Shown here: piece by piece, positions 1 to 11,739 of the stretch | Numbering within the stretch: the first letter of the stretch is position 1 | Layout of the letters: each line of letters opens with the position of its first letter | Origin: Rhodocollybia butyracea | Lineage: Eukaryota; Basidiomycota; Agaricomycetes; Agaricales; Omphalotaceae | Direction: 5' to 3' | NCBI GenBank assembly: GCA_015501585.1 | Contig: JADNRY010000127.1 | Location: 62,001-126,000 of the forward strand | Length of the DNA stretch: 64,000 nt | Made by a program: the position numbers and the translations under genes | The notes under the pieces: model-generated | Databases searched by the model: none | Seen by the model: only the letters and a program-made list of their open reading frames with translations | What the model was told of the DNA's origin: nothing

Positions 1-35
1 GTCTGCCTTCGCTATGTTTGCTGTGCGCGGGGTGA

Positions 36-310
36 ACGACGCAGATATGTAGATATAGCGTCGAGGAAGAACACCGAATTTCTGGGGATGTGGGAGAAAA
101 GTGCCGTCGACACTAAAACAAGTCTGTTAGTGGACGTGAATCGGTACTGGATGCGCAGCATACCTATTAAAAGCGAGAAGCTTCTGTACGCACGGCAAAC
201 GACGCAATATAGTGTCGAGGATGAACACCAAATTTCTGTAAAACAAGTCTGTTAGTGGACGTGGATCGGTACTGGATGCGCAGCATACCTATCAAAAGCG
301 AGAAGTTTCC
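36..310. repeat. Partial tandem duplication, about 125 bp period
   Basis: The stretch that includes 'agtctgttagtggacg' and 'ggatgcgcagcatacctat' occurs twice, anchored at about 158 and 283 (period 125). The preceding 'gtcgaggaagaacaccgaa' block is also duplicated (about 60 and 217). The copies differ by a few substitutions and small indels. On the minus strand the unit could be the 3' end of a decayed gene, but the reading frame does not stay open. Confidence 0.7.
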
Positions 311-689
311 CTCGTCGTCCAGATGCACCAGCAGACACTTCTTGCCTCTGGCCGAAGCTCCCTTCTCGAGGCCGTCAAACCCGCTCTGGGTTCGGGCTTG
401 TTCACCCGTTTGATTCAATCGTTGAGTTGTAGGCTCCATAACTAGAGCCGAAACCAAGTAGCTGGATATCACTGAGGAGTCCGCTTGTTTGCGGAAACCT
501 TCGCCGCGTTTCGGACATTATTGTAAGCGTGGCGAAGGACACGATACAAAGCGTCAATGAAGAGCTCTGGAATTCCAAAGAAGGATGATCAAGTAGCGCA
601 AGGAGCATGGGATTCGGACTCTTCCTTTGAAAAAAGCTCCAACCCGGCCTCAAAGCTCATGTCCTCATCTCTCTCACCGATCATAATCC

Positions 690-1430
690 CAGCTATCGGA
701 GGGACAGGTACAGGCGACACCGAGCTGGAGATACCTTTACCTTTTCCTGGCCGGAAATCCTACCAGTGCTTACCCCGCACCCCCGGGATGCAAAGACACT
801 GGCCTGAACCATGGGCACCGAAGTTCTGGTATACAGGGCGGTCTGGACCCAATCGATTTCAGAACCTGGAACTAGCCACAGACACGCGGATTTGGCGGGC
901 GGAGAGGAACGTTTCCCTCGGATGGCGTGTAGGAATAAAAGTGTACGAACAGTACCGGAGTGGAGAACAGTAGAGCTGTGGATAAAACTTGATCGAACTT
1001 CAACGGGTAAAATTCGGAAGACCGATAAGAATGAACGAGGGTAACGACGACTTGAACGAGTATTCCATATAACTGTTTCCCTTATAGCGATACCCTTCAA
1101 CAGTTCTACCCCACTTCTCGACATGAACACTAAAGTGCTAATTTATTAGACAACGGCAGGGTAAGGGGAGATTTCCTCACCTTGTCGAACGAATCCCTCT
1201 GCAACGTCTTCGGAATCATAGCGGCGTTGGTGATATTCCTCCTCCTCCGGCGTGATCGTCTGTAGCTGTAGACCCCTTTTCCTTCACCAGAAAGCCATTG
1301 GCATATTGTATAATGAGAAGCACAGAAGCGCGATTTAGGAGGACGGAACCGGGATTGCAGGTTCTAAAGATTAGAGTCCACGAAAAGAAAATGCGTGCTG
1401 CGGCGAGGATATGATGCGTTCCAGGATATC
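690..1430 (-). pseudogene. Degenerate gene copy 1 of a local tandem pair
   Basis: I do not recognise the family. On the minus strand this stretch encodes peptide pieces resembling 'CLWLVP', 'NFGAHGSGQCLCIPG' and a segment rich in EEE and YDSED, which end at splice-donor-like GTGAG sites (near 1168). The same pieces occur in the same order in the next unit (1431-1980), so the two are paralogous copies. A 145-codon open frame covers 693-1130, but the conserved peptide runs in another frame, so that ORF is probably not the real product. It is most likely a decayed duplicated gene. Exon borders cannot be fixed from one sequence. Confidence 0.4.
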
Positions 1431-1980
1431 TTCCGTCTCTGGATGGTTGCCGGTTGTCCCCGGGACGCTAAGACATTGGCCTACAACATGAACACCGAAG
1501 TTTCCGTTATTGGGCTCTGATTTCGGTCGTGGAACCAGCCACAGACACGCGAGAGTGGATAGCGTGTATGGGTAAAAGCGTACGAGCCAATTGCTTCACT
1601 GCAGTGGTCGTCGCAGTCATGGACAAAACTCCAATTGAACGCGAAAGTACTGATCCACTTGCATTAGACATGGTCAGAAGGGACGATCAAACGATTTACT
1701 CACCTCGTTCGACAAATCCCTTTGCATCGTCTTTGGAATCATAGCAGCGCCAGTCCTATTCGGTACTCCTTCTCCTCCTCCGATGTGGTCGCCTGTATAG
1801 TCTCGTTTCCGTCTTTTCCATCACTACAAAGCCATCGATGAACTGCACACTGACGAGAAATAACAGAAACAAGATTTAGGACGGCGGAACCGGAATTGTA
1901 GGTCCAAAGCTAAAGCTTTGAGTCCACGAAGCACGAAAAGAAAATGGGTGCTGCGGCGGGGATATGATATCCGATTTGAG
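1431..1980 (-). pseudogene. Degenerate gene copy 2 of a local tandem pair
   Basis: This is the paralogue of 690-1430. The minus strand carries 'CLWLVPRPKSEP', 'NFGVHVVGQCLSVPG' and a donor-like GTGAGT near 1700. In the exon equivalent to the EEE/YDSED segment, extra bases put a stop in the frame that is open in copy 1. The 3' flank 'gagtccacgaa...gaaaagaaaatg' plus the GC-rich 'gtgctgcggcg' is shared with copy 1 (about 1375-1405 and 1920-1955). No intact ORF spans the unit. Function is unknown. Confidence 0.4.
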
Positions 1981-2677
1981 AGGGCTGACAATTGGATGAC
2001 CTGGATACGGCTTGAGATGAATGGGCTACAAGGATAAAGTCAGTATAAAGTTGAAAAGGATTTGGTAAGATTGATAGGTCAATAAACTGGGCAACAATGA
2101 ATTCATGAACACTTGATTTGCGAATAGCGTGCTATCATTATTGGTTCCCCACACTGGGGACTCGAGAAAGCCTCATGTTCATGATCTTACAGAAAAGATA
2201 GAAAGGTTATATAATCGAGCTGCTTACCGTTGGAGCACCTATAGGACATATCTATGAAAGAAGAAATGCTGCCACTGCCAGGAGACACGAGTGACAACAA
2301 GAAAGGAACTGAAAAGAGGCTGCAATAGGCGCTCGTCACCACACTTATTCGGCTCCAGCATGCCGTAATGTTAATGACTCTTAGAATGATTTCTTCTGCT
2401 TCTTCATACTCTCCTGGTTCTAATCCACCGCCAGCGAATCGACGAAGTGACAAGCTTCGTATGTTCAAATTGGGGAAAATATTCATTAATTACTGCGAAC
2501 AGGAACCAACTTGACAATACGACAACAGCCAGTCCCGATGCACCTGAACTTCAGTTTGAATGCTGAGCGCTCGACTGTTCCTACCAATTTATATGATCTA
2601 ACGCGCAAGCGTGATCATTATAATATTATAATGAACGCCACACGGGTGCTTGAACTTGTTTTCTACCGTCACGGTCC
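1981..2677. other. Gene-free stretch upstream of the FunK1 gene
   Basis: I see no conserved coding pattern here. A 99-codon minus-strand open frame at 2187-2486 has no recognisable motif and I do not call it. The last roughly 150 bases before 2678 presumably hold the promoter of the following gene. Confidence 0.4.
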
Positions 2678-5234
2678 ATGTCGTCTCCGAGGTCCTCCAC
2701 CCCACCACGCAAAACCGCTACCGGTCATAGCTCTAACCATGGCTCTTTCCAGCTTGAAGGCTCTGATAAATCTTCGCGGAAAGATCTGATAGACCTTATG
2801 CGTCCAGAACTTGAAGGACAAACTTGGGTTCTTCCCACCAACATGCTTGCCCACTCGCTTTCAGCCAAGCAGAGAAAGCCCGGTGCTGACCCTCTGAAGC
2901 TTGAGTCCAAAAACTCTGATCGCCTGGAATATTACGACATAGACATCGATAAACTCGAACTTGTAATCGAGAGGGCTTCTCAGTCCTTTGTGAATTCGAA
3001 TCCCGCTTCACTTTTAGCCTTGGCCAACCCCGCTGAACGAGATCACTATGCGGGGCTGTGCAATTTTCTAAACCGATGCGTCAATTCCTGTGCTACTGCC
3101 CTCCGTCGCCATGAGCCCAACAGGCCTGTCTTTCTTCAACGTCTCAAGTTCTTTATTTGGGACAAATGTATGAAGGATGGGATAGATGAAGCTGAACCTC
3201 TAAAACCTCACCTAGCAGGTTTGTTCTGTGACGAGGTACCCAGTGAACTTTATTGGAGTCCACCATCCAGAGCCACGCAGATGAAGATTCCAGTAGAGGT
3301 CAAAAGTTCATGGTTGTAGCTGGTTCTTCAAGCGGGGGCATATGCTCGTTGCCTATTCAGTGCCGCTCCGCTCCGCCAATATGCGCTGGTTCTTGCTTAT
3401 GATCAGAAAAAACGCGTCTTCCGTTTACTTGTTTTCCACAGGGTGGACTTACTGCATCTAAGCCGCTCAAACTCGATGATGCGAGTGATCAGAAAGATCT
3501 CGTCCGACTTTTTCTATCCATTTTTACCTGGAATGATCGCGGTGACGCTGGTTTACCCAGATGGTGTAATGAAAACCAAGCTTGTCTCCCTGGCCGTCAG
3601 GACGTCGAACACTTCCTCGTCAACGCTGAACGGCTCCTGTACCGTAGCACCTGTGTCCGTGGTCGTTCTACTCGTGTGTTTGGTTTCAAAATTCCAGATA
3701 CGACGAAAAAGGACCCGCCAGCTGCGACGCCTCTTATCCCTGTCACCGAGACCGTTCGACGTTCACAGGAAAACGTGGAGAAAGAGAAAGCCAAAAGCCA
3801 GGGAACGGGCCCGCTGGGCTCACAGAGCCAACTGCACCCAAATTCTGGTACCCGTAGCTCTAGAAGCAAGCAGGCAAAAATCGGCGTCGAACTCCCCGAA
3901 CTCCCTGATTGACAAAGGTGAGCATTCCTTGCATTCATGTACTATCTTCTAATATTCGCTGGCAGCTAAACCCATCATGATCTCTCCCGAGTCCGCCGCA
4001 GGCGACAGCGTGAAATATATTCCGCTCACGGTCGATTGGCATCCATCCCAATATCCGCTTGTCCTTGAGCCCGGGGTATCAGCAGTCTTGAAGAGCTCTT
4101 GGGTCTCCTTCTTCGGTGCAGTTATCGAACCAAAGGTGCGTGGTGACTGCAGTGGTATGTTTGGCTTGCCAAAGCATGTGTATTCGTTTTGGGCATACCA
4201 TACAGATACCTGCATCACTACAAATCACCTCTTCCTTCCGTCTTCCCATCTTGACACAGAGGCTATGGAAGAATACCGATGGCATTTATACGAGAAGGGA
4301 GATACCGAGCGCCCAGATTATCGCGCGCTATTGATACAAGTGATGCAGGATGCGGGATCCAGCCTTGTGTCTACTCCTGATCTGCAGTCGCTGATTACAG
4401 CGATCACTCACGCCCATATTAGTGGGTACTTTCCCTTCATTCATACTTCTGCGCTACTCACGCCGCGTTAAATTATGTAGGCTACTACAATATGATCCAG
4501 CGCTCATATCAACATCGCGATGTTAGCATCTGGAATGTTCTCACACCGAACCAACTATCTGAATGCGACATAGCTTTCACCATTGACCAGCCAAACGCCG
4601 TACAGATGGAAATTCTACAGCTCTGCAAAGGTTTGTCAATCGAGAAGCAACATGCTGCTATCCTGATCGATGCCGATATGGCGATCGACTGGAACACATA
4701 TTTCGACAAAGCACATGGAGGTACAAAATCGGTAAGTATTCTTGTTGTGTCTTTATTTGCTAATATAACTTATACATGGATGTTGTACAGGGTACTGAAG
4801 CTTTTATGTCCCGTTGGTTGTTGAATCCAGCTCTGACAGATCGCATTCATTCGCCATTGGACGACTATTGGTCTTTCTATTTTGTTGCACAGTGGGCATG
4901 CGTTTTCAATCCTTTGTCGCTAGATGGTGTCCAGAATCAAGCACCCATCCAACGTTGGCGTGAATTGCTCGATGGATCGTCGGCTAATAGAGAATTAGCA
5001 ACCGTAGACATCACTAAATACCCGATGGGCGCAAATAGGTATGGAGAATTCTTACAACAAGCTCAGCCATTTCTCGAAGCCTGGATTGACTCCCTTTATT
5101 TGCTGGGGCGTACATGGGTTGACACGCCGGAGAGCCTGAAATGCGAAGTATTTTCCGATATTGCAGACCGAGGGCTACTTTCTTTCTTACAAGTGGCTCG
5201 TAAGTTCCTGCTGCCTACATCGTCTACGAAATAG
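2678..5234 (+). pseudogene. FunK1-type fungal protein kinase gene, with lesions
   Basis: This looks like a member of the fungal FunK1 kinase family, which is expanded in Agaricomycetes and usually has no assigned substrate. Order along the gene: N-terminal region with 'IPVEVK' (about 3290), 'LVLQAGAYARCLFSA' (3320), 'GGLTASKPLKL' (3442), a Ser/Lys-rich linker, N-lobe 'FGLPKHVYSFWAYHTD' (about 4160-4210), catalytic loop 'HRDVSIWNVL' (about 4513), Mg-loop equivalent 'ILIDADMAI' (4657), then 'GTEAFMSRWLL' (4791). Supported introns are 4422-4480 and 4732-4790; the acceptor at 3967 suggests another near 3850-3967. Two lesions break the reading frame. An in-frame TAG at 3317-3319 is followed in the same frame by conserved sequence, and a single-base loss at about 3441 moves the conserved frame from 2 to 1. 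A 137-nt retained or optional intron (about 3305-3441) would bypass both but would delete conserved family sequence. It is a pseudogene, or an intact gene with assembly errors. Confidence 0.75.
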
Positions 5235-5291
5235 ATCTATACCTGTTGTTACGTTATCTTGTCAATCTGAGAGCTCCGTGTACCCAATAGC

Positions 5292-5557
5292 TTACTTCTT
5301 GGACCGGAAGTAGATGCTGCCAATTACCCAAAGTGGAGGCAGATCAAGAGACAGATGCATCTTTCTGACATGATTTGTAAAGGCTGTTAATAAATTCGCA
5401 ACCTGTGGTCCACGCGTCGATAGTTCATACCACTCCTCGTTGAGCGGTATTGCCAGTACATCTTCAAGAATCATATACGGCGAACAAACAGCGTTTGAAT
5501 GATCTTCGGCCCAAGATAGTACGGCCGGAATTTGTATATTGAGATTCCGGGCATACT
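5292..5557 (-). pseudogene. APH-like kinase fragment, N-lobe part
   Basis: The minus-strand reading contains 'YARNLNIQIPAVLSW', 'PYMILEDVLAIPLNEEW' and a terminal 'GSIYFRS'. This matches the order of the N-lobe and linker of fungal aminoglycoside phosphotransferase (APH, choline-kinase-like) proteins: '...IPVPRVLAWS...EYIIME...GVPL.E.W...GSLYF'. It starts just after an acceptor-like 'gtag' and ends at a donor-like GTAAGC (near 5290), so it looks like one exon of a spliced gene. The next exon would lie against the end of the FunK1 gene (5234) and I cannot find it. No HxD..N motif follows on this strand. A C-lobe-like APH piece lies on the opposite strand at 7002-7110. It is called from remembered family pattern, not from a search. 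Confidence 0.5.
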
Positions 5558-5729
5558 ACTTCACTGGCGGTAATCCACGATATCATACTTTCTGCAATCT
5601 TAATCATGGATTTACATTATTGAGCTTGGACCGAGGCACAAGCAATACTTATTCATTAATGCAGACACAAAGTTACACACTTAGTTACTCAACGAACTTT
5701 GAGAAGAGACCTTATTAGTTTATCATGTT

Positions 5730-6015
5730 GTTGTAACTTATTTTGCCAGAGAGGCACTGGGTTAGATGTCAAATTTATCATCAGAAACCACTATTAGGAG
5801 GAATATATCACTATTTCCATCAAAGAAAGTAGCGTCTAAACATTTTATTAAGTTATGCATTTGTTTGAAGTTGTACTTATTACTTAACAGACAGGTTGTA
5901 TTGTAACTTATGCTGCCAGAGAAGCCCGTGATGATCAAACATCAAGGTTGAAACTTGAGATTCAAAGGAACCACCAGTAGGAGTGTATATCACCATTTCC
6001 ATCAAAAAAAGTAAC
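5730..6015. repeat. Two diverged copies of an AT-rich repeat
   Basis: 'ttgtaacttat' + 'tgccagag' at about 5731 and 5896, and 'tatatcac' + 'atttccatcaaa' at about 5803 and 5986, recur in the same order. The two copies are about 165 bp apart. The flanks to 6830 hold no gene I can support. Confidence 0.55.
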
Positions 6016-7001
6016 AACCAAAGAAAAAGATGCTGAAAAAATGCTAAGTTCAAAGTCAACATGATTTTAAAAGGAATGGTGGGCTTAGAAAATAAATTTA
6101 AATAATGAACTACTTTAGAGTAATCTTTCCCCAACTACCATCAGCAATTCTGCTATCTTCATCACCTTCCCATTTGTTATCTCCCGGTGCCTTGATCCAA
6201 TCTTCAACCTGCCTAACTGTCCACTCAATACACTCATGCTGGTGTGCTCTTAACACTGCTTGTAGCCATTGTGTATGACATCACAAAAGATGGTGAGAAT
6301 ATTTCTTCTTTGATGTGCTGATTGTAACAACTGACTCGGATAAGATACATGGCATATCTGATTATGGGATGGTTTGTTCCCTCCCACTGACACGCTGCAA
6401 TTATGTGCCCCGGAACAGGTAGTAAGTGTTCACTACCGCCCGTGATGGTAAGCATTCAAGTTGGTAACAACTCAAGCGACAAAATAGTGCGAGATTCAGG
6501 TACTTCGTGTGAGATGTATGGGCCCAGTATGGCAGAGTCAGAAGGTTCTTATTCTTAGATATATCCATTAACACACTAACCTATGGTTCTTTAGTGGAAG
6601 TCGGTTTTGTACGATCCCAAAATAACATCCCATTCCATGTCTGTATATCACATTGCCCTACTTGAATGGAATTACACATCGAGAGTCAAGCGGGACCTTG
6701 ACTTGACGCATAAAGTTGTTATTTGATGGTACATACGTACTATCAGAATCCTGCAAGTTGCAAGTAGTGAAATAATTGCGCGACATGGTCTCACAGCTGA
6801 AAGTGCGATGTGAAATCCTAGTAGGACTAGTCCCATATAACTTTGATGCTCAGATTGTCTATGTTGACGAGGATCGGATGAGTCTACAGTTGCGTGATGG
6901 GAAGCCTCACGAGAACTGACTTCCCTTCCTATGCAGAACTTATGAAGAACCTGAACAAAACTTGAACGTTCTCACAGCATACGACACTATCGTGTATTTA
7001 C
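6016..7001. other. Mostly non-coding stretch
   Basis: No intact gene is visible. At about 6836-6905 the plus strand reads as 'PYNFDAQIVYVDEDRM' followed by 'SLQLRDGKPHEN' and a stop. This has a coding-like look and could be an upstream piece of the APH-like fragment at 7002-7110, but it carries no diagnostic motif. Confidence 0.35.
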
Positions 7002-7110
7002 ACACAGGGTTCTCACCGGAACCTCATTGTAGATGACGATAATAATTCTTATTTCAACTTGATTGATTGGGAATGCGTTTATTGCATGTCCTCGATGGGA
7101 TTCCTCCAGT
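7002..7110 (+). pseudogene. APH-like kinase fragment, catalytic-loop part
   Basis: The plus-strand frame at 7014 reads 'HRNLIVDDDN', then 'FNLIDWECV', then runs into a stop near 7110. This resembles the catalytic loop and metal-binding segment of fungal APH-fold kinases ('H.DL...NI(L/I)VDDD...LIDWE'). The catalytic Asp of the usual HxD is missing here: HRN stands where HxD is expected. There is no open frame on either side, so this is a remnant. It faces the N-lobe fragment at 5292-5557. The two could be halves of one gene separated by an inversion, or remnants of two copies. Confidence 0.45.
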
Positions 7111-7545
7111 GACCATTTGTTCCCCCCAGAATGGCACTCCTCTCACTGGAGCACAGTTCATGCCCGAAGATTACTGTAGACCAAATTGTGCCACCGTCCA
7201 AACTCGATTGTCAGGGAGACAGGAATAAATATAATCTTGCGTACGTGGTCTCAGGCTACAATATATTTAATCGGATTAGATGGATCTGGCCCACTACTTA
7301 TCACTTTCATCTATATTATTGTGATACGAACCCAAGGATCGACGGATCATTCGAAGCACACTACTTGCCTGCTATGTAAGTCGTGGGCTAGTTGTGGGCG
7401 CGTTATTGGAGCTAATCATGAGACCTTGACTGTGCTTCTCTTACATTTCGTGATGATACCGAAGTTCCTAGAACTATGAAATATATATCTTGCAGCAACT
7501 GTAGAACAAGCCCCGTCTTCCTCCCACCAAAATTTCACAGTAAGC

Positions 7546-8169
7546 ATGCTCCCTGATACTCACGGCGCGGTGGATCTGTCTCAGACTAACCTCTCTACAG
7601 GCGAGTTTCATGTCGATGGCACGTCAGTCGGTCTCTATTTCATTTTAACCGCAAAGGTAATGACGGTCCCAGTTTTCGGTGTCGCTTTATTCTGGGTCTC
7701 TAACGATCCCGGCCATCCACAACCCTATTTTTACTGGGGACTTGCGTTGATGAACCCCGAAGGTGATGAACGGTGGGCCTCGAAAAACGAAATGGATGTT
7801 TACAAAGTTGTTCGCGATGACACTAAGCCTGGCGGATGGAAACGCCATTTTACCATCATGACCGGACAACCACCAGCATCGTTCGCTGGAATTGTAGAAT
7901 TCACTACGCTCCTCACATACGAAGAGCTCAGCGGATTCATCTGCGATGTCCCGACAAGCGGTACACCATCTGTTCAAGGTCCTACAGGATGGACCTGTGC
8001 CGCATGGTGCTTGTCGATCATCGCCTCCCTCAACGATGCAGATTATGTCTCCCTTCCTTGCGACGCCGACAGGCTATACAGGCGAATCATTGCGAAAGGC
8101 TATGATTTGCTCCAGATGCGCATGGATACCTCCTATAGGACCCAGTTTCCAGTTGTTTCTATCGGGTAA
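7546..8169 (+). CDS. Conserved-looking fungal protein of unknown function (207 aa)
   Basis: This is a single uninterrupted exon with good coding character. Visible landmarks are 'PYFYWGLAL' (about residues 65-73), 'KPGGWKRHFTI' (about 93-103), 'FICDVPTSG' (about 132-140) and 'GPTGWTCAAWCLSII' (about 145-160). The pattern of a YHWAL-like motif near the N-terminal third and a WTCxxW motif in the C-terminal half is what I recall of fungal DUF6914-type proteins; I state this only as a resemblance. There is no signal peptide or TM segment. The start is the first ATG of the frame, just after a 'cacag' acceptor-like site at 7541, so an upstream exon is possible. It has no partner genes nearby. Confidence 0.55.
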   Translation: MLPDTHGAVDLSQTNLSTGEFHVDGTSVGLYFILTAKVMTVPVFGVALFWVSNDPGHPQPYFYWGLALMNPEGDERWASKNEMDVYKVVRDDTKPGGWKRHFTIMTGQPPASFAGIVEFTTLLTYEELSGFICDVPTSGTPSVQGPTGWTCAAWCLSIIASLNDADYVSLPCDADRLYRRIIAKGYDLLQMRMDTSYRTQFPVVSIG

Positions 8170-11100
8170 ACTAGCGGCTTGAAGATGAGGTTAGCGAGTA
8201 TGTTTGTAGGTAGAGGCCATTGAAAGTTAATGATGGAGTCCTTGATAACTTTGACACATAGAACATGCTAAATAGGCCTAGTAGATCTCATATCCGAGTT
8301 GTCAGAAAGTTTGATAAAGTGGCTGTAATATGCGATCGGAGACTACAATATTCTAGATAAGTGGATTTAATGGCATGCGCCGGGGGAACAAAATATCGAT
8401 AGGAATGGTCCTATTTGAAATTTCCCGCCTATCCACCACTGCTGTATTTCCTCTCTGTTGAGAGCTTGATTGACCCAGTTGCCTGCGTCTTGTTTACTCC
8501 AGGCGTCTACACCTACTCGCTCCTCAGGTCTCTGGCCAAGAAAGCCTATGATACAGCCTATGATACGAGGTTTTGACATCATGTACCCCAAATTTGTTTG
8601 ACCTTGGTTTTGAGTCATACCTAACGAAGTTGTGGTCTTCAGGTGATAGGGTGTCTCCATTTTTAGTAAATTATCAACTTTGTAAACTGGGGACTCGACT
8701 CCACCGTGTGACATATAGAGTGGGAAAATTTGTCCGAGCCAGACAGTATGTTGAATTATTCGAATTATTCGAATTATCATGAATGGACCTGGTTTAGAGC
8801 AGTTCACTGCTAGTATGTCCCGAAGATGTCCTGAAGAAGATGATGGTGATATTATAAACAAGAGACAACTTTCGATATTCCTCGCTGAAACCTTAAACTG
8901 TGAGTACACTTCTTTCACCCACCTCACTCCAGAGTAACGTCCAAAGTAGTGAAGGTCCACTGTGCGGACGTATCAGATAGTAGCATCACTTCTATTCTCT
9001 CAAATTTAGTTTTAGGCTGGACCAGACATCAACTCTTTGGACGGTGGGCTTCCTAATGCGTCGTCTGATACAGACGATTTAGACACCTAGGATGCCGTTC
9101 CAACGTTTGAGGAACAGAGAGGTAGGATTGAATATTGAATATTGAAGGCCTGAACCTACATACTAACTGTACTGACCTGCTTTGAAATGAAGGAGACGTT
9201 GCATTCATCCCAAACGGCCTCAACCATAAGCCGCTCGCACAGAATCCGAGAGTAGTTTCGCTGGAACAATAACTGTAATGGTAACGCAGTATTATTCATT
9301 TGATAGTAGCTGAATAGAGTTGGAATATAGTGGATTTTTCCGGTTTTCGCTCCCCTTCCTTCTTCTCTCACCTTCGGTTAGCACAAATTGCCAGCTGGTG
9401 ATGGCTCTAAGAGCCAACGGGTTAACCGAACGGATACGCTGGCCTTTCTGCATCTGTCTTTGCAGTATATGTCTCCGATGCTCGACACTCACTCACTTCT
9501 GCTTCGCTGACAACCTTATGCGACCCCAGTTCAAGCGCACGCAAGTCATGGCAGCTCAACAAAAAATGTGCAGTGAGGTATACGCCGTATGTGCATCCAG
9601 TGTATGATTCCTCGACGTGAAGCGCTACTGTAGGATTTGGGATTTGGGCAAGGAGAATGATCTCAGTTTCTCGGTGGGCTCCGCCAGACCTTGACACGAC
9701 TTGACTCATCCAACATGGACTTTGTACTGTTATAACAACAGGCCTAAACAGCTGAGGTTTGTAAAAGAAGTGCTAAGAGTGAAAAGTACAAAGAAGAAGC
9801 TGTTTTGATAAACCTGTGTCCCTCTATCTTCATTACTGTAACATTTTCCGATCCCTTCTCACCTTTGTACTCAAGTACTCAGAACTACTTCTGTTCATGC
9901 ATACTTTGTTTCTCATCTCTAAGAGCTTATTTAATCACTATCTATGGTTTGGAAACTAGATTGTTGCCATAAACCCGAACAACCTTTCCTCCTCCCTCTT
10001 ACTGTGGGATTGACACAAGAACTCAATTCGAGCACACCCTCCCGCCGACGAGCTCCAATTTTGCAGTAATTGGTCTGAGGGAAGATTGGAAGAATGACGA
10101 ACCAGGGCACGATATGTATTGAGAGCAGCGTATGGGATTCCAAGTAGAGACTGAAATGCTCACGAGGGAACGAACTGCTGGTGGCGAGTCTTCGACACTT
10201 CATATCCCACAATTTCTTGTTTGCCGCGCATCAATGTATGAATACAAATAATCTGTAGACGCTGTACATCACGGTGTAATGGGCAAGAGGTCGAGCTCGA
10301 CCACTTTTGGTGGAAATAGCGTGGGTTTTGGATCACCATTTGCACCGCCAGTCAGCTCGTTATCTCTCCAAAACTTCTTCTGTCCCTAGCTTCATTTGTC
10401 CATTTTCTTCCACCTAACCTAATCCCCGTCTCTCTGCACTTTCTCTACCTGCCCAACCACGCATATTTGCTCGTCATACTAGTGCCAGTCCATAGAGTAT
10501 CCCTATCAAGGACGACTCTCCCTGCGCTCACAAATCTTCTAAGCCTCCATATCAGGCCAAAACGAGCACTGCAGGGTGAAATGGGTGTTCGCTGTCGTGA
10601 CCCCAATGCATAGCGTGGTGGAAGAGTGGAAGCCAGTTCAAATTCTTCTGACAACGGACGTGGATGGTCCTTTCAATCATCTACCGTGAACGATAACCTC
10701 CCGTTCTTCAACCGAATCCACACTTTCCCGCTGCAATTTCGCTGAACCGTTGCTTTCTTCATTATCGTCTCGACAACGACGGTGCCGCGAGCGTAGCAAG
10801 TGAGCAAAATCTATTTGCCTTTTGAACATTAATTTAACTCGGCGCTTATATAGTCCTCCAGTGTTTTTCTACTCAACCGTCAACCACTGGCGTCGCCAAC
10901 TTTCCGCTTACCCTCTTCAAAACTTCACACTGCTTGAAGTCAGCTTGCAATTTTGTTTCTTGATAGCTCATTCTATGACCATCGTAGTGGTTCGAAGGTT
11001 CGAAGGCTGGTCACGGTAGACTGAAACTAAAAACACGTTATGATACCTGAGAACACACCAAGCGACAACTAGAGACCGGTAGAAGTTAGTGTGAACTGTC

Positions 11101-11739
11101 CACGCCCATCTTTGAGCTCTCCTGTTGGTTGTTCTCCTGACCTCTAGGCGATTCCTTATGTTGACCAGCTGCCATTAGCCCTTATTCCTGGCCTCTATGT
11201 TATTGAATGGACCAGTGAAAGAGATCCTTTCGCAGATGCGGAGGATGTACATCTTGACCAATAAGCCTGAGGTACACAAAGTACTTCAACCCAGTTGCTT
11301 CAACCTTCAATTTTGAGTCACGATGAGTATTATGCTATCAACGACATTCACCTTTCCCGTTTCAATTCCTATTACTAGTATGTCTGCTCTTAACTGATAA
11401 AATCGTTATTTACACTGGTTCTTTATGTTTCTACTTTATTCTTTATCTACCCTATCTTATCGCCCTGAGTTTTCAAGTGGCAAGCTAAGTCACAGGAGCA
11501 TGATCGTGAGATCTAAATAGGATAAGTAATTTCTCTTGATCTCTTAATTACGACCATTATCTTCCTTAAATCTAACAGCGGTATCCCGCCGTAAGAATAC
11601 CCCACTACACTATCAGGCTGCCAGTTGCCAAATAACGGTTGCTCCTAGAGAGAAAAAGTAACCCGCTATCACTGATCTCTCAGGTATGTGATTGATTTAG
11701 CGTGAACTACATTGAGTAGAAGGGCTGAAATTTCTAGCC
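8170..11739. other. Long gene-poor stretch
   Basis: I see no gene I can support in about 3.5 kb. The longest open frame (8367-8960, minus, 197 codons) has no recognisable motif, covers a short microsatellite and an AT-rich tract, and has no flanking splice pattern. Other open frames (9320-9709 and 10445-10654) are short, overlap on both strands and look like chance. Confidence 0.45.
8753..8778. repeat. (GAATTATTC)x3 microsatellite
   Basis: Three consecutive 9-bp units 'gaattattc', 'gaattattc' and 'gaattatca'. Confidence 0.8.

Noticed and set aside
3443..3952. 169-codon frame inside the FunK1 gene
   Set aside because: It is the wrong frame for most of its length; the conserved FunK1 sequence runs in frame 1 here.
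8367..8960. 197-codon minus-strand open frame
   Set aside because: No motif, covers a 9-bp microsatellite and AT-rich DNA, no splice context; chance cannot be excluded.
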